Notes under the pieces: model-generated | The model's input: the letters and a program-made list of their open reading frames with translations, nothing else | Told to the model about the DNA's origin: nothing | Databases searched by the model: none | NCBI GenBank assembly: GCA_963691885.1 | Contig: OY829843.1 | Location: 5,035,114 to 5,099,113 of the forward strand | From: G963691885 sp963691885 | GTDB taxonomy: Bacteria > Pseudomonadota > Alphaproteobacteria > UBA8366 > Aestuariispiraceae | Length of the DNA stretch: 64,000 nucleotides | Reading direction: 5' to 3' | In this document: positions 44,073 to 52,555 of the stretch, piece after piece | How the letters are laid out: the number at the start of each line of letters is the position of its first letter | How positions within the stretch are numbered: position 1 is the stretch's first letter | Made by a program: the position numbers and the translations under genes

Positions 44073-45594
44073 GGCTGCCTCCTTTATTTTGTTTTCTTGT
44101 CGCGATATTCCCGGCAGAGGCAATTTGGATCAAGTTTTCGGTGGTTAGGCGCGTGCCGGAGAGCTCGTCCACAATTCCGCCCTGACTGAAGACGATAGCG
44201 CGATGGCAAATTGAGGCGATCTCTTCGAAATCTGTGGAAATCACCATGATTCCGACCCCATCGGCCAGGGCCCTGTTTAAAAGCGCATAGATCTCCGACT
44301 TGGCCCCGACATCAACGCCTGCGGTTGGATCTTCGCACAGCAGCAGGCGGCGGCCAGTGGCAAGCCAGCGGCCGATGACCACCTTTTGTTGATTCCCACC
44401 CGACAGAGCCTCGATCGCGAGGGTCGGGTCATTGGGCGAGAGGCCAAGCTCGGCGCCGACGACCGTCGCCTGCTCGGCCTCCACCCTGGGAGAAAGCATA
44501 TTCAAAAGTTTACGTCCGACGCCCTCTGGGTTAAGGAATGTGTTCTCGCGGATCGTCAGACTCATCGCAATGGACTCTTCCGTACGATCCTTAGCCACCA
44601 AGCCGATTCCTGCCGCCATCGCCTTGACCGGCGTGCTAAGGTCCGGCGTCGCGCCCTGCAGACGCACTTGTCCCTCAAACCGATCGAGCCCGAACAGCGC
44701 CCGGCTAATTGCCTCGTGTCCGGCTCCCCGCAGACCAACGACGCCGACAATTTCGTTTTGACGTAAGTAGATGGTCATAGGCCCGACATCGCCAACCTTG
44801 AACCCGTCGAGCGATAGCACCTCGGCCCCAGGCGCTGCGGCCAATTTTACCGTCTCGCGGGTTTTGCGGCCAACGATTTTTTGCACCAGCTCTTCGGACG
44901 TGGTGTGTCCGATGTCGCGCACACCGACCAACATACCGTCACGCAGCACTGCCACCCGATCAGCAATTTGAAAAATCTCATCCAGCCGATGGCTGACATA
45001 AATCATGCCGACACCCTTTTCTCGGAGCCGACGAATCGCCTTGAACAGGCGCTCAACTTCATCCGCAGGCAATGACGCCGTCGGTTCATCCAACACCAAA
45101 AACTCGCTATCCACTGCAAGCGCACGGGCAATCGCAACCAGTGATTTCTCGGTCCGCGTCAAATCCTCAACCCGCATTGTAGGGTCAAAGCTACAATCAA
45201 CTCTGGTCAGTGCATCGGCAGCAAATTGTTCGACATCGCGCCAACGGATTAGACCGCCTTTGCGCGAATACCCCAATGCAAGTGCGATGTTTTCAGCCAC
45301 TGTCATCCATTCGATCAAGCCCAGATCTTGGTGAATAAATGAAACCTGTTGACGTTCGCCAAATCCGGCAGGTCGGTGGATGTAATCGACCCCATCAATC
45401 ATTATCCGCCCAGAGTCAGGATTGTGAATGCCGCCCAAGACTTTGATCAGGGTCGATTTGCCCGCACCATTCTCGCCAAGCAGCGCAAGGATCTCGCCAC
45501 GCCCAACGGTCAGCGACACGCTCTTTAGCGCGTAAGTGCCGCCAAAATGCTTATCGATCCCATCAAAGTGCAAACCTGAGTGCAGAGTCTGCAT
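44059..45594 (-). CDS. Sugar ABC transporter ATP-binding protein (set 1, RbsA-type two-domain)
   Basis: 511 residues with two nucleotide-binding domains. First domain: Walker A GENGAGKST, VLDEPTASLPADE. Second domain: degenerate P-loop GLRGAGHEA, signature LSGGNQQKVVIGRWL and LLCEDPTAGVDVG. Typical of ribose/galactose-type importers. First gene of the six-gene operon, divergent from the LacI-type repressor gene. Confidence 0.95.
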   Translation of the reverse strand: MQTLHSGLHFDGIDKHFGGTYALKSVSLTVGRGEILALLGENGAGKSTLIKVLGGIHNPDSGRIMIDGVDYIHRPAGFGERQQVSFIHQDLGLIEWMTVAENIALALGYSRKGGLIRWRDVEQFAADALTRVDCSFDPTMRVEDLTRTEKSLVAIARALAVDSEFLVLDEPTASLPADEVERLFKAIRRLREKGVGMIYVSHRLDEIFQIADRVAVLRDGMLVGVRDIGHTTSEELVQKIVGRKTRETVKLAAAPGAEVLSLDGFKVGDVGPMTIYLRQNEIVGVVGLRGAGHEAISRALFGLDRFEGQVRLQGATPDLSTPVKAMAAGIGLVAKDRTEESIAMSLTIRENTFLNPEGVGRKLLNMLSPRVEAEQATVVGAELGLSPNDPTLAIEALSGGNQQKVVIGRWLATGRRLLLCEDPTAGVDVGAKSEIYALLNRALADGVGIMVISTDFEEIASICHRAIVFSQGGIVDELSGTRLTTENLIQIASAGNIATRKQNKGGSHAIA

Positions 45595-45635
45595 ACCGTG
45601 TCCTCCCCAATTACAGGGGTTGCTTTCGATACAAC

Positions 45636-45702
45636 GTTACCCGTAACATCGACTATGTTCGGGCGAGAATTTCATTTCGTCAAGCATTAAGTTACCCGTA
45701 AC
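45636..45702. promoter_or_regulatory. Two GntR/LacI-type operators in the divergent promoter region
   Basis: GTTACCCGTAAC occurs at 45636-45647 and at 45691-45702, 55 bases apart, in the space between the transporter operon and the repressor gene. The sequence closely resembles the E. coli GntR operator core (TTACCGGTAA). The spacing of about five helical turns would permit DNA looping by a tetramer or two dimers. Likely bound by the neighbouring LacI-family protein. Confidence 0.82.
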
Positions 45703-45716
45703 GTTAGGCCCCGAAT

Positions 45717-46748
45717 ATGGCTGGAAAACGACATAAAACCAATGGTGTAAGTTTGAGGGAGGTGGCCAAAGCCGCTGGTGTATCGAAAATGACGGCCAGC
45801 CGCGTGTTGCGTGCGGAAGGTGGGTATTCAGATAAAACCCGCGACCTCGTAATGCGAAAAGTCGATGAGCTGGGCTATCTGCCGAATCGTTTGGCAACGG
45901 TTTTTGCTGGGGACAGTGCGTCGACCTTTGTGGGTGTTTCGATCCCAGAGCTTGGAAATGAGGTCTTCAGTCAGGTTCTAGAAGGCATCGACCGAAAACT
46001 CGGTGCCTTCGGTCACCAAACGGTTTTGGGGCTGACCCAACACACCCAAGAGGCTGAGGAAGAGTGGATCAAGACCGTACTTTCCTGGAAACCCGCGGGT
46101 CTGATCTTAACCGGGCGGTACCATTCCATACGCGCGACCGAAATGCTGCGCGCTTCTGGCGTTCCGATTGTTGAGATTTGGGATCTGAACTCCAGCCCTC
46201 TGGATATGAGTGTCGGGTTAAACCATTTTGACAGCGGTTTTGACATGGGTCGTTACCTGACAAGTGCTGGCTATCAGGCGCTCGGTTATGTGGGCACATC
46301 CCATGATACGGCGAACGCGGCGACCGCGCGGTTGGAAGGGTTTTGCAAGGCAGTCGAGGGTGGCGGCGGCACGGTTGCCAAACAGCTGTGCCTGCATGAC
46401 ATGGCGACGTATTATACGGGGTTTTATGGCACAGAACAGCTGTTGGCAGCAGGCGAGCCGATCGACTGCATCTTTTACCAGAATGACGCGATGGCCTTTG
46501 GTGGGCTCCAATACGTGTACTCAAAAGGTCTGTGCGTGCCGCAGGAAATCGGGATTGCCGGCTGGGGGGATTTGCCGATTACATCTGTACTGCCGATGCG
46601 GATGACCTCAATGCATGTCCCGCATTTTAAGCTAGGACAGGTCGCGGCCGAGATGATGCTGGCAAGCTTGCAATGCGAACCCGTTGAGCGAACGCGTGAC
46701 ATTGGGTTCAAGTTGATCCCGGGCAGTACAGTACGGCAGACGTGTTAA
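45717..46748 (+). CDS. LacI-family (GntR-like) transcriptional repressor
   Basis: 343 residues. The N-terminal helix-turn-helix GVSLREVAKAAGVSKMTASR and hinge YLPNRLA are typical. The effector domain follows (STFVGVSIPELGNEVFSQVL; IDCIFYQNDAMAFGGLQYVY). Architecture and the TTAC-GTAA operators upstream point to the gluconate-repressor branch. It probably represses the divergent sugar ABC operon and itself. Confidence 0.93.
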   Translation: MAGKRHKTNGVSLREVAKAAGVSKMTASRVLRAEGGYSDKTRDLVMRKVDELGYLPNRLATVFAGDSASTFVGVSIPELGNEVFSQVLEGIDRKLGAFGHQTVLGLTQHTQEAEEEWIKTVLSWKPAGLILTGRYHSIRATEMLRASGVPIVEIWDLNSSPLDMSVGLNHFDSGFDMGRYLTSAGYQALGYVGTSHDTANAATARLEGFCKAVEGGGGTVAKQLCLHDMATYYTGFYGTEQLLAAGEPIDCIFYQNDAMAFGGLQYVYSKGLCVPQEIGIAGWGDLPITSVLPMRMTSMHVPHFKLGQVAAEMMLASLQCEPVERTRDIGFKLIPGSTVRQTC

Positions 46749-46763
46749 AATCTGCCACACAAC

Positions 46764-46860
46764 AACTCCGGCAAGTCGGAGACCTGTTGTAATAACACCG
46801 TCGTCGAGACCTTCTTCAAAACGCTGAAAGCAGAGCTGGTCTGGCGGCAGTCCGAGTAAA
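46764..46860 (+). pseudogene. IS3-family transposase fragment
   Basis: A frame ending TAA at 46860 reads NNTVVETFFKTLKAELVWRQ, the Glu-containing end of an IS3-type DDE domain. Only this piece remains, without the rest of the gene. The neighbouring bases to 46940 show no other feature. Confidence 0.65.
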
Positions 46861-46940
46861 CGGATAGTTTCATGGGCTGCGTGCTCCACTTTACGTGCGA
46901 ACTCTTATGACACGTCCTTTTCGTTAAGACATTCGACCAT

Positions 46941-48275
46941 TCAAAGAAATCGTTCGTCCAGGGGATAGTTGGACATTGTGTCAAACCCGTCGTTTGTCAC
47001 GACACCCTGATCCTCCAGCTTGATCATGTGATCGCCGCCAACTTCGCCCACAAGTGCCTCGATGCACAGTGTGAACCCGGGTTCGAGAACAGCCTCAATG
47101 GCCCCTGACACCAGTCGATCTGGATAGGCAATCAGGGGCCACTCGTCGCACATTCCCACCCCATGCAGCGGGGAGGAATATTTGAGCGCATCATACTTTT
47201 CCTGAAGCACATGTAGTGAACGGGTCAGCTCCTCCATGTGCAGGCCGGGCCGAAGAAGTGCGGTGTTGTAGCGGATGTGCGCTACCGCCTCTGCATAGCT
47301 TTCGCGCATATGTTTCAGTGCGAGATCGTCACCGATCCACCAAGTGCGGCTGAGGTCCGCGCAGATACCATAGGGTCCGATTAGATCGGTGTCGAAGGCG
47401 AGAATTTCATTCTCGGAGATGATCCGCGGTCCACATGCCTGAAACCAGGGGTTCGTACGTGGTCCCGAGGTGAGCAGTTGCGTTTCGATCCATTCGCCGC
47501 CACGCTTGATATTCTCGGCATGAAGTACGGCCCATACATCATCCTCGGTCACACCGCCCTTTGGAATTTCTTTGCGTGCGAAGTCTTCCATGGCTGCCAT
47601 GGCATGTTCGCAAGAATGGATGGCACAGCGCATGGCGCGCAGCTCGTGCTCGGTCTTGATGCCCCGCGTGCGTTCGGAGACTTCTTCACCATCACGATAC
47701 TCCAGTCCGGCTTTTCGGACCGCATCCAATCCGGCAGGCTGAATCTTGTCGATCCCGATTTGGGTATGCCCAGGAGCGTGTGACGCCAGCAGGTCCGCCA
47801 CCTCGGCGGCAAAGGTATCAGCCGCCGGGCCGATCCGGTCGCCACGAGCAAAATAGAACATATCCGCGCCAGAGCGGCATTCGCGCACCAACGGGTTGTA
47901 TTCCGCGAGGAATGGCGCGTTCTTGTAGTCCCAAAGCACCATATAGCCGTCGGCGCAGAGCAAGCAGGCCCGGAACGGGTTGTGAGTGTTCCACAGCTGC
48001 ATGTTTGTGGTGTCGGTCGCGTAGCGGATGTTCAGGGGGTCAAACATCAAAAGCCCGCCATAGCCGCGCGCCACGATCGCGTCAGTCAGCCACTTGTGTC
48101 GGGCTTTGCGCATCTTGGCCAGGTCCGGCAATACCAGCCCCGCCTCCCTCCATTCCTGGAACGCGAGCCCTGTCGGTCCGATCTCGACCCGGTCTCCAAC
48201 GTTCTCTGTCCCATCGCCCAATCGCGGGCCCTGGGTTGGGTCTATCCGGCGCGTGGCGCTATAGTGATTGTTCAT
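46941..48275 (-). CDS. dddP: DMSP lyase DddP-like M24-family metalloenzyme
   Basis: 444 residues. M24 (pita-bread) fold metal ligands are visible: FDTDLIG (two Asp), ADLSRTWW, LHGVGMCDEWPL (His), CIEALVGEVGGDH and KLEDQG (two Glu). The N-terminus RRIDPTQGPRLGDGTENVGD and the segments RYATDTTNMQLWNTHNPFRA and LLTSGPRTNPWFQACGPRI match my recollection of roseobacter DddP, which cleaves DMSP to acrylate and DMS. ATG 48275 has AGAGG eight bases upstream. The call rests on long remembered sequence similarity; other M24 hydrolases are less likely. Confidence 0.85.
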   Translation of the reverse strand: MNNHYSATRRIDPTQGPRLGDGTENVGDRVEIGPTGLAFQEWREAGLVLPDLAKMRKARHKWLTDAIVARGYGGLLMFDPLNIRYATDTTNMQLWNTHNPFRACLLCADGYMVLWDYKNAPFLAEYNPLVRECRSGADMFYFARGDRIGPAADTFAAEVADLLASHAPGHTQIGIDKIQPAGLDAVRKAGLEYRDGEEVSERTRGIKTEHELRAMRCAIHSCEHAMAAMEDFARKEIPKGGVTEDDVWAVLHAENIKRGGEWIETQLLTSGPRTNPWFQACGPRIISENEILAFDTDLIGPYGICADLSRTWWIGDDLALKHMRESYAEAVAHIRYNTALLRPGLHMEELTRSLHVLQEKYDALKYSSPLHGVGMCDEWPLIAYPDRLVSGAIEAVLEPGFTLCIEALVGEVGGDHMIKLEDQGVVTNDGFDTMSNYPLDERFL

Positions 48276-48412
48276 CGGATGCCTCTTCGTGCTCAGCTGC
48301 GGTGCGGCTACGGGAATTTAGAGCGAATGGTTTCTAAGCTCCGAGGGCTTTTCGCGTGTCTTAGCGACAGATGAAGTCGCTTTTTCAAGAAGTGCTCCGA
48401 AGTTCAAGTCGA

Positions 48413-48502
48413 TCACGGCAAGCCGCCTTTGGCGTCCTCATGCACGTCAAGTTCCTGTTTCAGATGGTCAGCCCGGAATTCGTCTGTCCATTTCAATCCC
48501 AT
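48413..48502 (-). CDS. Possible 29-residue small protein
   Basis: A minus-strand ATG at 48502 is preceded by AAAGGAGACGAACT, a strong ribosome binding site, and encodes MGLKWTDEFRADHLKQELDV plus nine residues to a stop. It lies between dddP and the truncated lysR. It could be a truncated gene start or a genuine small protein. The rest of 48276-48640 has no other gene. Confidence 0.4.
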   Translation of the reverse strand: MGLKWTDEFRADHLKQELDVHEDAKGGLP

Positions 48503-48640
48503 AGTTCGTCTCCTTTGGTGCAGTAAACGCTATCAAAGCAGCGGCATCAAACCGCGACAAGTCCAGAAGGCGTACGCGTGCTTGCAGAGAACAGTGGTTT
48601 ATCGATATCCGTGCGATTGGATAAGAGGACTGGATAGAAC

Positions 48641-48918
48641 TTGACCTTTGAACAACTTCGCACCTTTCTCTGGGTGGCTCGCCTTGGTGGCTTTCGAAAA
48701 GCGTCAGATCGTCTGCATCTATCTCAACCGGCCGTCTCGACCCGTATCTCCAACCTTGAAGATGAACTTAAGGCGAAACTGTTTGAGCGCGGACCAGGAG
48801 AGCTGGTGCTGACCAAGAAAGGACAACAGCTGCTTGGATATGCCGAACAGATGTTGTTTGTCGAAGAGGAAATCAAGCAGCGCGTCGCCAACCCGGCTGA
48901 GACAGAAGGGCTGTTTCG
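48641..48918 (+). pseudogene. LysR-family regulator, truncated after the DNA-binding domain
   Basis: From a TTG start the frame gives MTFEQLRTFLWVARLGGFRK and a normal LysR helix-turn-helix (LSQPAVSTRISNLEDELKAK, LFERGPGELVLTKKG) for about 90 residues. At about 48918 it runs into a transposase fragment in the opposite strand, so the effector domain is lost. Next to dddP it may once have regulated it. Confidence 0.8.
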
Positions 48919-49135
48919 CTTCCAATCCCATCAAGCGCATCAGCCGCCGGACACGATGTCGACCGACATCGATGCCTTCGCGCCGCAAGTGGCGAACTAT
49001 CTGGCGCGAGCCGTAAAACGGATACTTCCGGAACATCTTGTCGATGCGCCGCATCGGCGCCAGGTTCTCAGAGCCCTCGCCCTTCGCTCGGTAATACAGT
49101 GACGACCGACTGATCGACACAAGTTCGCATTGCCA
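48919..49135 (-). pseudogene. IS3-family OrfB N-terminal fragment
   Basis: The minus strand encodes SISRSSLYYRAKGEGSENLA and YPFYGSRQIVRHLRREGIDV through RRLMRLMGLEA, closely related to the N-terminus of the intact OrfB at 49265-50200 but not identical. It ends at the lysR junction. Confidence 0.8.
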
Positions 49136-49202
49136 AGGTCGTCGCCCATGGCCGCTATGTCACCTTCCAGATGGCGGAGGTCGCCGTGCCTCGCGATCTG
49201 TT
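49136..49202 (+). pseudogene. Possible IS1380-type transposase C-terminal fragment
   Basis: The plus frame reads IAKVVAHGRYVTFQMAEVAV followed by PRDLFEVV, similar to the end of IS1380-family DDE transposases. Very short; it is cut by the IS3 element that starts at 49203. Confidence 0.4.
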
Positions 49203-49264
49203 TGAGGTGGTCCCACCTTGTTGGACAGTTTGGCGGCGTTTTTAAGGTGTATTCCGCTCATTGA

Positions 49265-50200
49265 TCATGCCGCCAAAGTTTCTTTTATCATATCTTTATG
49301 CGGTTGTTGAACCTGTGGGGATGTGGGGAAGCCGCCAGGCTTGTCCATCATATCCACAGGCCCCCTGTCGCCGCCGGCATAGGCCTCGGCGGGCGTGAGG
49401 CCGTTCAAGGCCGAATGAGAGCGCTCGGTGTTGTAAAAGCCGATCCACTCGTTGATGACCCGCTCGGCATGGAAGCCGTCCATCAGTTCATGCAGATGCA
49501 CCGCTTCGTACTTGAGCGATCGCCACAGCCGTTCGATGAAGATGTTGTCCATACACCGCCCTCGGCCGTCCATGGAGATGGTCACTTCGGCATCCTTGAG
49601 GAGGCTCGTGAACTCGAAGCTGGTGAACTGGCTACCCTGGTCGATGTTGAAGATTGTCGGTTTGCCGTATCGCGCCATGGCCTCCCTCTGCGCCTCAACG
49701 CAGAACCGAGCATCCATGGTGTTCGACAACCGCCAAGCAAGAACGTGGCGGGTCGCCCAGTCCATGATTGCCACCAAATACAAAAAGCCGCGACGCACGG
49801 GGATATAAGTGATATCGGCACACCAGACATGGTTTGGGCGCGTGATCGACAATCCCTTGAGCCGGTATGGATAAATCCGGTGTTCCGGGTGCGGTTGACT
49901 GGTCTTCGGAGCCTGGTAAATCGCGGCCAAACCCATCAGACGCATGAGCCGACGGACACGATGGCGACCGACAATGGTCCCTTCACGCCGCAAGTGCCGC
50001 GCCATTTGTCGCGAGCCGTAAAACGGATACTTCAAGAATGACGCATCGATCCGCTGCATCAGCGCCAGGTTCTCAGCGCTCTCGCCCTTCGGTACATAAT
50101 ACAGCGACGACCGGCTGATCGACAAAAGTTGACATTGACGGCTCAAGCTCAGCTCAGAAACATCCCGGCGAACCAGCGCCTTGCGGTCCGAACGGCTCAT
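49265..50200 (-). CDS. IS3-family transposase OrfB
   Basis: 311 residues. DDE residues: Asp in HVWCADITYIPVRRGFLYLV, Asp in FNIDQGSQFTSFEFTSLLKD, Glu in DNIFIERLWRSLKYEAVHL. It begins four bases before the OrfA stop (ATGA overlap). Intact and long enough for activity. Confidence 0.95.
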   Translation of the reverse strand: MSRSDRKALVRRDVSELSLSRQCQLLSISRSSLYYVPKGESAENLALMQRIDASFLKYPFYGSRQMARHLRREGTIVGRHRVRRLMRLMGLAAIYQAPKTSQPHPEHRIYPYRLKGLSITRPNHVWCADITYIPVRRGFLYLVAIMDWATRHVLAWRLSNTMDARFCVEAQREAMARYGKPTIFNIDQGSQFTSFEFTSLLKDAEVTISMDGRGRCMDNIFIERLWRSLKYEAVHLHELMDGFHAERVINEWIGFYNTERSHSALNGLTPAEAYAGGDRGPVDMMDKPGGFPTSPQVQQPHKDMIKETLAA

Positions 50201-50478
50201 CGCTTGAGCCCTCTGGCCAAAAAATCCCGTTCCACCGTCAACTGACCGATCTTCGCATGCAGGTCGTGCACCTCAGCATCGTGATCGCGTCGCGCTTGAT
50301 CGCCGCCGTTCGAAAACACCTCGCCCAAGCCGTCCATAGCCTGGCGCTTCCAAGTGCTCACCTGATTGGGATGGATCTTATGCCGAGCCGCAATCTCTTG
50401 GATCGTGCGGTCGCCACGAAGCGCCTCAAGCGCAACCTTCGCCTTGAAATCAGACGTGAAGTTCCTTCGTTTCGTCAT
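50197..50478 (-). CDS. IS3-family transposase OrfA
   Basis: About 93 residues from ATG 50478 (MTKRRNFTSDFKAKVALEAL) with the helix-turn-helix TIQEIAARHKIHPNQVSTWK and a coiled C-terminal part. An in-frame start five codons upstream is possible. Confidence 0.94.
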   Translation of the reverse strand: MTKRRNFTSDFKAKVALEALRGDRTIQEIAARHKIHPNQVSTWKRQAMDGLGEVFSNGGDQARRDHDAEVHDLHAKIGQLTVERDFLARGLKR

Positions 50479-50544
50479 ATCGTATTCCTCCAAAATCGGC
50501 GGAATACACCTTAACTCACTGCCCGATTTCCTGGGACCACCTCA

Positions 50545-51210
50545 GTTCCGGAAAATCCTGAGACTAATCGACCGCCTGCAGTGATCATCACCGGCGACGG
50601 CATGAATAAAGGAAACTCAAAATAACTGAAGGTGAAGTACGCCTGGATGGAGCCAATATCTTTCAAAATCTGACGGCGACGGCAAGTCGCAGGTCCATAC
50701 CCCGCTTCAGTCAACGAAAAGTCGTTCATGGTTCCAAAACGGAACCTGTTCGGCTACTTTCGGGATCGAATTTGCGAGCCGTCTTGGGATTGTCAGCTTA
50801 AACAACTGCCCAATTTTCTGGAACCACCTTATACATATCGTACTTCGTTATCCGGGATTTAGGAGGAATGCATTGATCGCGAGATTTGTCTTCGCATTTC
50901 GATTATTGAGAAAATGCTCTCGTATTCGCGCTTGCGTGCGCTTAATTGTGTGCAGAACTGTTAATAGCGAGGTTGAGGCGTCTGCTAGGCGCTGCCGGTA
51001 TGCGCTTAACCTATCTCATAGGCCATGTTGTTGCTGCGTATTCATATGATGGTGGAATATCCCAAAAACGAAAATTTTTTGAACAACTGTTGACATTGTT
51101 CTGGCTGTGTTAGCGCACCTCACGTTTTTCTCTGATATAGAAAAATCGAGTACGAAGTTGGTATCTCTGCATACACTGGTACGCCACGTCTAAAGAAAAG
51201 GATATAGAAT
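50545..51210. other. Intergenic region upstream of the secreted-protein gene, with IS remnant
   Basis: 666 bases with no convincing gene. Its left third is uninformative; around 50790-50832 an IS3-type end remnant is seen (CTGCCCAATTTTCTGGAACC). To the right the DNA becomes AT-rich. An extended -10 TGATATAGA (51133-51141) is a possible promoter for the next gene. Confidence 0.4.
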
Positions 51211-52314
51211 GTGACTGACAGCGTTAAGGAAAAACTAATCGAAGCAGCACAGGTGACGGAAAAACAAGTGGAGGCTTCTCGCGGGATATTCGATGGCTCC
51301 AATGCCAATCTCGCCAACAAAACGAATGTAAAAAGCGCCTTCAACAATAAAGACGCAAACGACGTCGTAAACCTTGGAGCCGGCAGTGATACGTTTCATT
51401 TTGGTGGCTGGGCTCGCGGCAGTGAATTCACTGTTGATATGGGCAACGAACGTCTAGGTGATGATGCCTATGGTGCCGATGTCCACGTCAGAAACGGCTT
51501 TAAAGGAGACAATGATACAGTAACACTGAAGAAATCTATAGATGACTACACGTTCGAGTTAAATGATGACAAGTTAGTGGTTACGGATAATCTCTCCGAT
51601 CAGACGATCAATTTCCTAAACGTTGAAAAGTTTCGTGTGGATGGCATGACAGTGAGGGGTGAAGATGCGGCGGACCTTTTCAACAAACTCATGGACCTGC
51701 AGGATGCTGTAGATGAGTCGGATCCGGGGAACGATGGGATCGACATGACGCTGAAGCCAAATAAATTAAATTTGCAACTCGCGCATCAGATCGTAGAAAC
51801 AGGTACACCGGGTGATTATCTGGATCTGGATAATGGTGTTGTAGTGACTGGCGACCTGAACGATAGATTCCACTTCGGCGGTCACGATGTAAATTCCGAT
51901 GTTGATTTGACCGTAGACATGGGTAGTGGTGTTGATACTGTTTCGCTGAGTAAATCTATCAATAACTACAAGATCGAGGTGGGCAAGTCGGACGGCGGCG
52001 ATTCTGTTACGTATGATTCCATCGCCTTTACTGATATCGAAACCGGTCAAAAGGTGACCTTCTCTGGCGCTGATAGATTCGTTTTCCACAACAACGTCGA
52101 AAACGTCAATTACACCGACGATGTGTTCGATTTTGCTGATTTGGTTGAAGCTACGGACGTTGTTGAGGACGCCATTATGGTAATGGACCAGGTCGAATTA
52201 GCTTATGAGGAATTCGGCGTATTTGCTCCCATGGTCGTGGATTTTATGTTTCCAAATCATGAACAGGACGATGCAATCAATCACCTTCAGATCACTGAAG
52301 TTGACATCGCTTAA
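51211..52314 (+). CDS. Repeat-containing acidic protein, probable type I secretion substrate
   Basis: 367 residues from a GTG start (VTDSVKEKLIEAAQ) with AAAGGAT ten bases upstream; no ATG is available. No signal peptide. Two related segments are seen: DVVNLGAGSDTFHFGGWARG (about residues 51-70) through NFLNVEKFRVDG, and GDLNDRFHFGGHDVNSDVDL (about 215-235) through FSGADRFVFHNN. Each has FHFGG, TVDMG, a KS-I-Y strand and a terminal FxV/FVF unit. The protein is Asp-rich and calcium binding is plausible, though only one weak RTX-like nonapeptide (LGAGSDTF) is visible. It lies directly before an ABC exporter and HlyD gene. No family recognised. Confidence 0.7.
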   Translation: MTDSVKEKLIEAAQVTEKQVEASRGIFDGSNANLANKTNVKSAFNNKDANDVVNLGAGSDTFHFGGWARGSEFTVDMGNERLGDDAYGADVHVRNGFKGDNDTVTLKKSIDDYTFELNDDKLVVTDNLSDQTINFLNVEKFRVDGMTVRGEDAADLFNKLMDLQDAVDESDPGNDGIDMTLKPNKLNLQLAHQIVETGTPGDYLDLDNGVVVTGDLNDRFHFGGHDVNSDVDLTVDMGSGVDTVSLSKSINNYKIEVGKSDGGDSVTYDSIAFTDIETGQKVTFSGADRFVFHNNVENVNYTDDVFDFADLVEATDVVEDAIMVMDQVELAYEEFGVFAPMVVDFMFPNHEQDDAINHLQITEVDIA

Positions 52315-52355
52315 GTTAGAGACTTCCTCAGTGTTCTGATAGGGAAGTTCGAGAG

Positions 52356-52393
52356 GGTGACGCTTGGTCTTTGGGGTCAGGCGTCACCTTTTT
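52356..52393 (+). terminator. Terminator after the repeat-containing protein gene
   Basis: GGTGACGC (52356-52363) pairs with GCGTCACC (52381-52388) across a 17-base loop, followed by five T. It would partly separate the substrate gene from the exporter genes. Confidence 0.75.
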
Positions 52394-52555
52394 GTGTTCT
52401 GATGGGGGCTGTTTGGGCCGCGCACATTGCGATATTCAGAAAGATCTGACACGATTTAGGGTGAATACTGGCCGGGTCGTATTTTACTACTATTAATGAG
52501 GAGCGGTCACGATTCTTTTGCGGTCGCGAATGGGCTCTAGTAGGGGAAGTAATCT

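Larger units (their letters stand above)
49203..50544 (-). mobile_element. IS3-family insertion sequence
   Basis: 1342 bp bounded by TGAGGTGGTCCCA at 49203-49215 and its inverted copy at 50532-50544. It encodes overlapping OrfA and OrfB. A related but decayed end (GGAACCACCTTA near 50820-50830) lies to the right and shows an older copy. Confidence 0.9.

Noticed and set aside
46861..46940. Another transposase piece or terminator between the IS fragment and dddP
   Set aside because: No conserved residues or convincing hairpin could be seen.
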